NCBI GenBank assembly: GCA_020852955.1
Contig: JADYZW010000030.1
Coordinates: 1 to 64,000, forward strand
Length of the DNA: 64,000 nucleotides
From: Deltaproteobacteria bacterium
Lineage (GTDB): Bacteria > Desulfobacterota > Binatia > UTPRO1
Reading direction: 5' to 3'
Positions 60,220-64,000 of the stretch are shown here, piece by piece. The notes under the pieces were generated by a model, which saw nothing but the letters and a program-made list of their open reading frames with translations, made no database searches and was not told where the DNA came from. Numbering within the stretch: the stretch's first letter is position 1; each line of letters opens with the position of its first letter. Made by a program: the position numbers and the translations under genes.

Positions 60220-61355
60220 CGGGATCCGTAACGAACGCGCCGCTCGCGGACCTCGCCGCGCGCATGGAGGCGGGCGGCGCGAACCTGACCGTCGAGACGC
60301 CCGACGGCGCGCGGCTCGCGATCGGCGCCGACCCCGCCCGCGCGCGGGCGCGGTTCCGGAACGCGCGCGGGCTCCGCGCGCTGCTGCGGGGCGATCACCT
60401 GGCCCTCGCGGAGGCGTATCTGCGCGGCGAGGTCGATCTCGCGGGCGACCTCCGCCAGGCGCTCCGCGTCACCGACTTCCTCGACATGGGGAAGCCCTCG
60501 CGGCTGCGCGAGGCCGTGCACTGGCTCCGATACGTCGTCGACCGTCGCCGCCTGGACCGCCGCTCGGTCGAGGCCCACTACGACCGGCCGCCGGAGTTCT
60601 TCCTCGCGTGGCTCGATCCCTCGCGCTCGTACACGCACGGCTTCTACGCGTCGGCCGACGACTCGCTCGCGGCGGCGCAGCGGCGGAAGCTCCAGTACGC
60701 GATCGACGCGCTCGGGCTCCGCCCGGGCATGGACGCCCTCGACGTCGGCTGCGGCTGGGGCTCGTTCCTGGAGTTCGCGGGGACGCGGGGCATCCGCGTG
60801 CACGGCATCACGCTCTCGCGCGCGCAACACGACTTCGTCGCGGAGCGCATCCGGACCCAGGGGCTCCCCTGCACCGTGACGCTCGTCGACTTCTTCGACT
60901 ATCGGCCGCCGCTCGCGTTCGACGGCGCCGTCTTCATGGGGAGCCTCGAGCACCTCCCGGACTACCGCCGCGTCGCGGCGTTCCTCGCCCGGCGCCTGAA
61001 GCCGGCGGCCCGCGTCTACGCCGACTTCGTGACGAGCCGCGAAGGCCGCCTGGCGGGGGCGTTCCTGCGCAAGCACATCTTCCCGGGCGTCACCGGCTAC
61101 GTGGAGCTCGGGCGGCTGGTCGGCGCGCTGGCGCGGGCGGGCTTCGATCCCTCGACGCTCGGCGACGATACGCGCAGCAGCGCGTGGACGGTTCGCGACT
61201 GGGCGAGCGCGCTGCAACGGCATGGCGAACGCCTGGCCGAGCGTCATGGGGAGCGCGCCGTGCGCGCCTTCCTCCTCTACCTCTGGAGCGCGCACCACTT
61301 CCTCGCGACCGGCCGGACCCAGGCCTATCATCTGGTCGCGGGTCGGGCGTCGTGA
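60216..61355 (+). CDS. Cyclopropane-fatty-acyl-phospholipid synthase family methyltransferase
   Basis: A 379-aa SAM-dependent enzyme of the CFA synthase family. Core motifs: YDRPPEFFLAWLDPSRSYTHGFY (family motif), LDVGCGWGSFLEFA (SAM site), HGITLSRAQHDFV and GSLEHLPDYRRV. Then KHIFPGVTGYVELG. In CFA synthases I know, the downstream block reads HY-x-x-TL-x-x-W; here it is SSAWTVRDW, so a residue linked to the active site may be missing. TTG 60216 overlaps the previous TGA (TTGA), with GAAGGG just before it; ATG 60262 is an alternative. Membership in an operon with two acyl-CoA dehydrogenases suggests a branched or cyclopropane lipid task, inferred. Confidence 0.86.
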   Translation: MTGSVTNAPLADLAARMEAGGANLTVETPDGARLAIGADPARARARFRNARGLRALLRGDHLALAEAYLRGEVDLAGDLRQALRVTDFLDMGKPSRLREAVHWLRYVVDRRRLDRRSVEAHYDRPPEFFLAWLDPSRSYTHGFYASADDSLAAAQRRKLQYAIDALGLRPGMDALDVGCGWGSFLEFAGTRGIRVHGITLSRAQHDFVAERIRTQGLPCTVTLVDFFDYRPPLAFDGAVFMGSLEHLPDYRRVAAFLARRLKPAARVYADFVTSREGRLAGAFLRKHIFPGVTGYVELGRLVGALARAGFDPSTLGDDTRSSAWTVRDWASALQRHGERLAERHGERAVRAFLLYLWSAHHFLATGRTQAYHLVAGRAS

Positions 61356-61536
61356 GGCGACGCGCGCGGTGTCGGCGGCGGGCGCGCGGACCCCGCTCCC
61401 GCGCACATGGCGGCGAGTCGGCGCTTGATCGTCGGGGGTCCGTGCCCGTAGTGTGTGTCGTCACGCGCTTCCGCGATTCTCCGGTCCCCCATCCGGCGCC
61501 TTCCGGACGCACATTCCATCAGTGAGGATACCGATC

Positions 61537-64000
61537 GTGCGCCTGTTCCCGCTCCGCACCCTCGCCGTGTACGCCCTCGTCGCCGCCGCGCTCGCGCTCC
61601 GACCGGGCGACGCGCGCGCCGGCTGCGACCTGATCCCGCAGGCGCAGCCGGTCTTCCGCGGCGCGCTCGGGACGCTCGACCGGCCGTACGCCGGACCGGG
61701 GGACTTCGTCGAGCTGCACGTGCGGCCGGCGGTTTGCGACCAGGCGTCGGCGGGCCTGCCCCAGAGCGTCGCCGACCTCGTGGTGACGCTCGTGTTCGAG
61801 CCGCTCGCGGGTCCGAAGCGCGTCGTCGTGCTGACGACGGACGCGTGCGACGCTCCCGGTGTCGTGGCGCAGCTCGCGACCTGCGACGCCGCGCCCGGGG
61901 TCGCCGACGTCGCCTGCGTGCGGATGAACGCCGCGGGCCCGACCGACATGGCGATCGTCGAGCGCGACGGCATCCCGCGGCTCCGCTTCCGCTTTCCGGA
62001 CACCGATCTCTTCCTCGACGGCAGCGCCGACGATCGGACGCTCGCCGGCCCCGCGACGATCGCGGTGGGCCCGAAGAGCGCTCCGACGCTCCCCTGCGGG
62101 CTCGCCGCCGCCACCTGCCGGGCGGAGGCGGCGAGCCTCGGCCTCGTCGCCTGCGTCGACGACCTCTACGCCCGCGACGGCACCTGCGCTTCGCACCCCG
62201 ACCCGACGTTCGCCAACTTCACGGCGCTGCCGCCGCCGAGCGACTACCGGGCGACCTGCTACACCGAGTCCCCGCCCTGCGCGGCGGTCGCGGACGAGGC
62301 GCGCCTCACGGTGGACCGCGGCGGCAACCTGCTCGTGCCGGTCTACTGGCAGGGCGTCATCGTGAAGGACGGCGACCAGCCGGTGCCGCGCCTGCTGCGC
62401 GCGACGATCGAGCCGCCCGTGCCGGTCACGATCCCGAGCAACGTCTTCCTGAGCTCGCTCACGACCGAGGGTCAGCGCCTGCCGCCGATCTTCGAGCCGC
62501 AGACCGATCCGTCGGCCGGGGCGACCACCGCCCTCGAGTTCTTCGGCTCCGTCGACGTGCGCCAGACGGTGCTGCGCATCGCGCAGCGCCGCGGTGTCTG
62601 CCAGGGCGGTGTCGAGGACGGGCGCGACTGCAACGGCGCGCTCGACTGCAACGGATCGACCTGCGCCGATGTCTGCGTCGGCGGCGCCAACGACCGCTCG
62701 CCTTGCGGCGACGACGGCGACTGTCCGGGCGGCCGCTGCGGCGCGCTCTACGACGCGAGCGCGTTCGCGATGCTCGCCGACGACGGCGGCGCCGTGATCC
62801 TGCCGCGCTCGGCGCCGAGCGGCGTCGAGGGCGTCTGCGAGCAGCCCGACCACGCGGTCTGCGCGAGCGACGCGCAGTGCCCCGCGAGCGGCGACGCGTG
62901 CGTACTCTACGCGCTCGAGGCGCAGAACGCGGTCTCGCTCGACAGCCTCGAATCGAAGACCGACGAGATGTTCGTCCTGACCGGCGCCGAGGCCGTGGAC
63001 GGCGTCGACCGCAACGGCGACGCCGACGCGATCGACTTCGTCGTCACCCTGCGCGACCGCGCGACCGGCGAGATCTACACGCTCGGTGCGCCGTCCGGCT
63101 TCGCGGCCGACGGCGCGCCGCTTGCGACCTGCGGCATCGCGGGCCCGCCGCCCGAGAGCCGCGCCGTCTTCACGCTGCCGCAGCAGGGATTCCAGCTGCC
63201 GGCGATCGCGTTCGAGCGTGACGTCGCGGCCTTCCTCGAGAACGAAGCCGCCGAGAACCAGTGCGACGAGAACGGCGACGGCGACCGCGCCGACGCGATC
63301 CTGCGGGTCTTCTCGCTCGCGCTCGGCGAGCTGACGGCGGGCGTCGCACCGCCGCGCGCCGTCGATCCGACGCCGCTCGTCGACGGCCAGCCGATCGCGA
63401 TCTCGAACGGCCGGGTCTTCTTCCGGACCTCCGAAGCCGCGTCCGGCGCGATGGTGACGAGCCTCGTCAGCATCGACGCCGAGACCGGCGAGGAGGGCGC
63501 GCAAGCGTCGCGGCCGGGGGCTGACCTCGCGCGCGACGGCAGCATCGTCGCCTTCGTCAACGACGGCCCGATCGCCGGCGCCGCCAACGACCTGAACGGA
63601 GCGCCCGACGTCTTCGTGCGCGACCGCGGCGCCGGCACGACCGAGCTCGTGAGCCGGCCCGCGAGCGGCGGCCTCTCGAGCGGCTTCGGGGCCGTCGGCA
63701 AGGTCGCGGTCTCCGGCGACGGCCGCTTCGTCGCCTTCGCGAGCTACAACAACGACCTCGTGCCGGGCGACACCAACGCCTGCTCCGGCGAACAGCTCAC
63801 CTGCGCCGACGTCTTCGTCGTCGACCGCTGCCGCGTAGGCGGCCTGCCGATTGCCGGCTGTACGTGGACCATCGAGCGCGTGAGCGTCGGACCGGACGGC
63901 CTCCAGGCGAACGACGACTCGGGCTCGCCCGCGATCTCCGACGACGGCCGCTACGTCGCCTTCACGAGCCGCGCCGACGACCTGATCGGCGACGGGGCGG
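61537..64000 (+). CDS. Large secreted Cys-rich protein with TolB/WD40-like repeats (3' end beyond window)
   Basis: At least 821 residues from GTG 61537, which has GAGGA 8 nt upstream. A signal peptide (~1-27) precedes a ~200-residue domain of unknown fold with paired Cys. Then come compact Cys repeats (~350-410: RDCNGALDCNGSTC, GANDRSPCGDDGDCPGGRC; later DAQCPASGDAC). From ~500 onward TolB-like blades appear: DRNGDADAIDFVV, AFVNDGPIAG, VSGDGRFVAFASYNND and ISDDGRYVAFTSRADD. A surface or secreted propeller protein is likely. No anchor is visible because the frame leaves the window. Similar Cys/Gly motifs occur in the beta-helix protein at 3719. Confidence 0.82.
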   Translation, partial: MRLFPLRTLAVYALVAAALALRPGDARAGCDLIPQAQPVFRGALGTLDRPYAGPGDFVELHVRPAVCDQASAGLPQSVADLVVTLVFEPLAGPKRVVVLTTDACDAPGVVAQLATCDAAPGVADVACVRMNAAGPTDMAIVERDGIPRLRFRFPDTDLFLDGSADDRTLAGPATIAVGPKSAPTLPCGLAAATCRAEAASLGLVACVDDLYARDGTCASHPDPTFANFTALPPPSDYRATCYTESPPCAAVADEARLTVDRGGNLLVPVYWQGVIVKDGDQPVPRLLRATIEPPVPVTIPSNVFLSSLTTEGQRLPPIFEPQTDPSAGATTALEFFGSVDVRQTVLRIAQRRGVCQGGVEDGRDCNGALDCNGSTCADVCVGGANDRSPCGDDGDCPGGRCGALYDASAFAMLADDGGAVILPRSAPSGVEGVCEQPDHAVCASDAQCPASGDACVLYALEAQNAVSLDSLESKTDEMFVLTGAEAVDGVDRNGDADAIDFVVTLRDRATGEIYTLGAPSGFAADGAPLATCGIAGPPPESRAVFTLPQQGFQLPAIAFERDVAAFLENEAAENQCDENGDGDRADAILRVFSLALGELTAGVAPPRAVDPTPLVDGQPIAISNGRVFFRTSEAASGAMVTSLVSIDAETGEEGAQASRPGADLARDGSIVAFVNDGPIAGAANDLNGAPDVFVRDRGAGTTELVSRPASGGLSSGFGAVGKVAVSGDGRFVAFASYNNDLVPGDTNACSGEQLTCADVFVVDRCRVGGLPIAGCTWTIERVSVGPDGLQANDDSGSPAISDDGRYVAFTSRADDLIGDGA

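Noticed and set aside
1-64000. Prophage, transposon or plasmid origin in the window
   Set aside because: No integrase, transposase, replication or phage gene was recognised, and ychF is a core chromosomal gene.

Overview
The window is very GC-rich, densely coded chromosomal DNA with no rRNA, tRNA, CRISPR array, transposase or phage gene that I can recognise. The gene mix is a wax-ester-synthase-type acyltransferase, several acyl-CoA dehydrogenases, a TLP1-type thiolase-like protein, an F420-type nitroreductase and luciferase-like oxidoreductase, Cys-rich secreted proteins and a Wzx/Wzy-type exopolysaccharide operon. It points to a free-living Gram-negative bacterium of a deltaproteobacterial-type lineage, with Binatota/Binatia or Myxococcota as the best guesses. 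That placement is inferred from gene content only.

1-3.6 kb holds a truncated hybrid histidine kinase and a WS/DGAT acyltransferase. 3.7-21.9 kb is one long minus-strand polysaccharide operon. In transcription order it encodes a small Cys-rich secreted protein, a Wza-like export lipoprotein, a BY-kinase/chain-length regulator, an O-antigen-ligase/TPR protein, a GT4, a flippase fused to a GT4, a polymerase-like membrane protein, a GT4, a PglC-like initiating transferase, a PglE-like aminotransferase, a PglF/WbpM-like dehydratase and a secreted beta-helix protein. Seven successive junctions are 4-nt ATGA/GTGA overlaps. The PglF-PglE-PglC trio suggests that the repeat unit starts with a 4-amino-4,6-dideoxy-HexNAc sugar.

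22-47 kb is a mixed region. It has a pseudokinase-like protein, a class III nucleotide cyclase, three orphan multi-pass membrane proteins, an FG-GAP lipoprotein, an HDOD protein, an enoyl-CoA hydratase, a patatin, a Uma2 protein, a DUF3109-like Cys protein, YchF, a DUF2156 protein, an SDR, a thiolase-like protein, a repeat-rich secreted protein and three flavin/F420-type redox enzymes. At 47.4-47.85 kb an intergenic patch carries three copies of a ~38-nt repeat, two direct and one inverted; the inverted pair has 28-nt arms with two mismatches.

48-64 kb has a second Uma2 gene and an acyl-CoA dehydrogenase. Next comes a compact sigma-54 module: a hemerythrin gene with a good -24/-12 promoter, a sigma-54 activator with a four-cysteine N-terminus, and a divergent FmdE-like gene. 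After that come a secreted lipoprotein, a LolA-like/ABC-2 permease/cNMP-binding gene group facing a convergent ABC ATPase, and a paired acyl-CoA dehydrogenase/cyclopropane synthase operon. The window ends inside a large secreted Cys-rich beta-propeller-like protein.

The most noteworthy items are the sigma-54/hemerythrin/four-Cys activator module, the flippase-glycosyltransferase fusion, the repeat patch at 47.5 kb, the pseudokinase-like protein and the Cys-rich peptide heading the polysaccharide operon.
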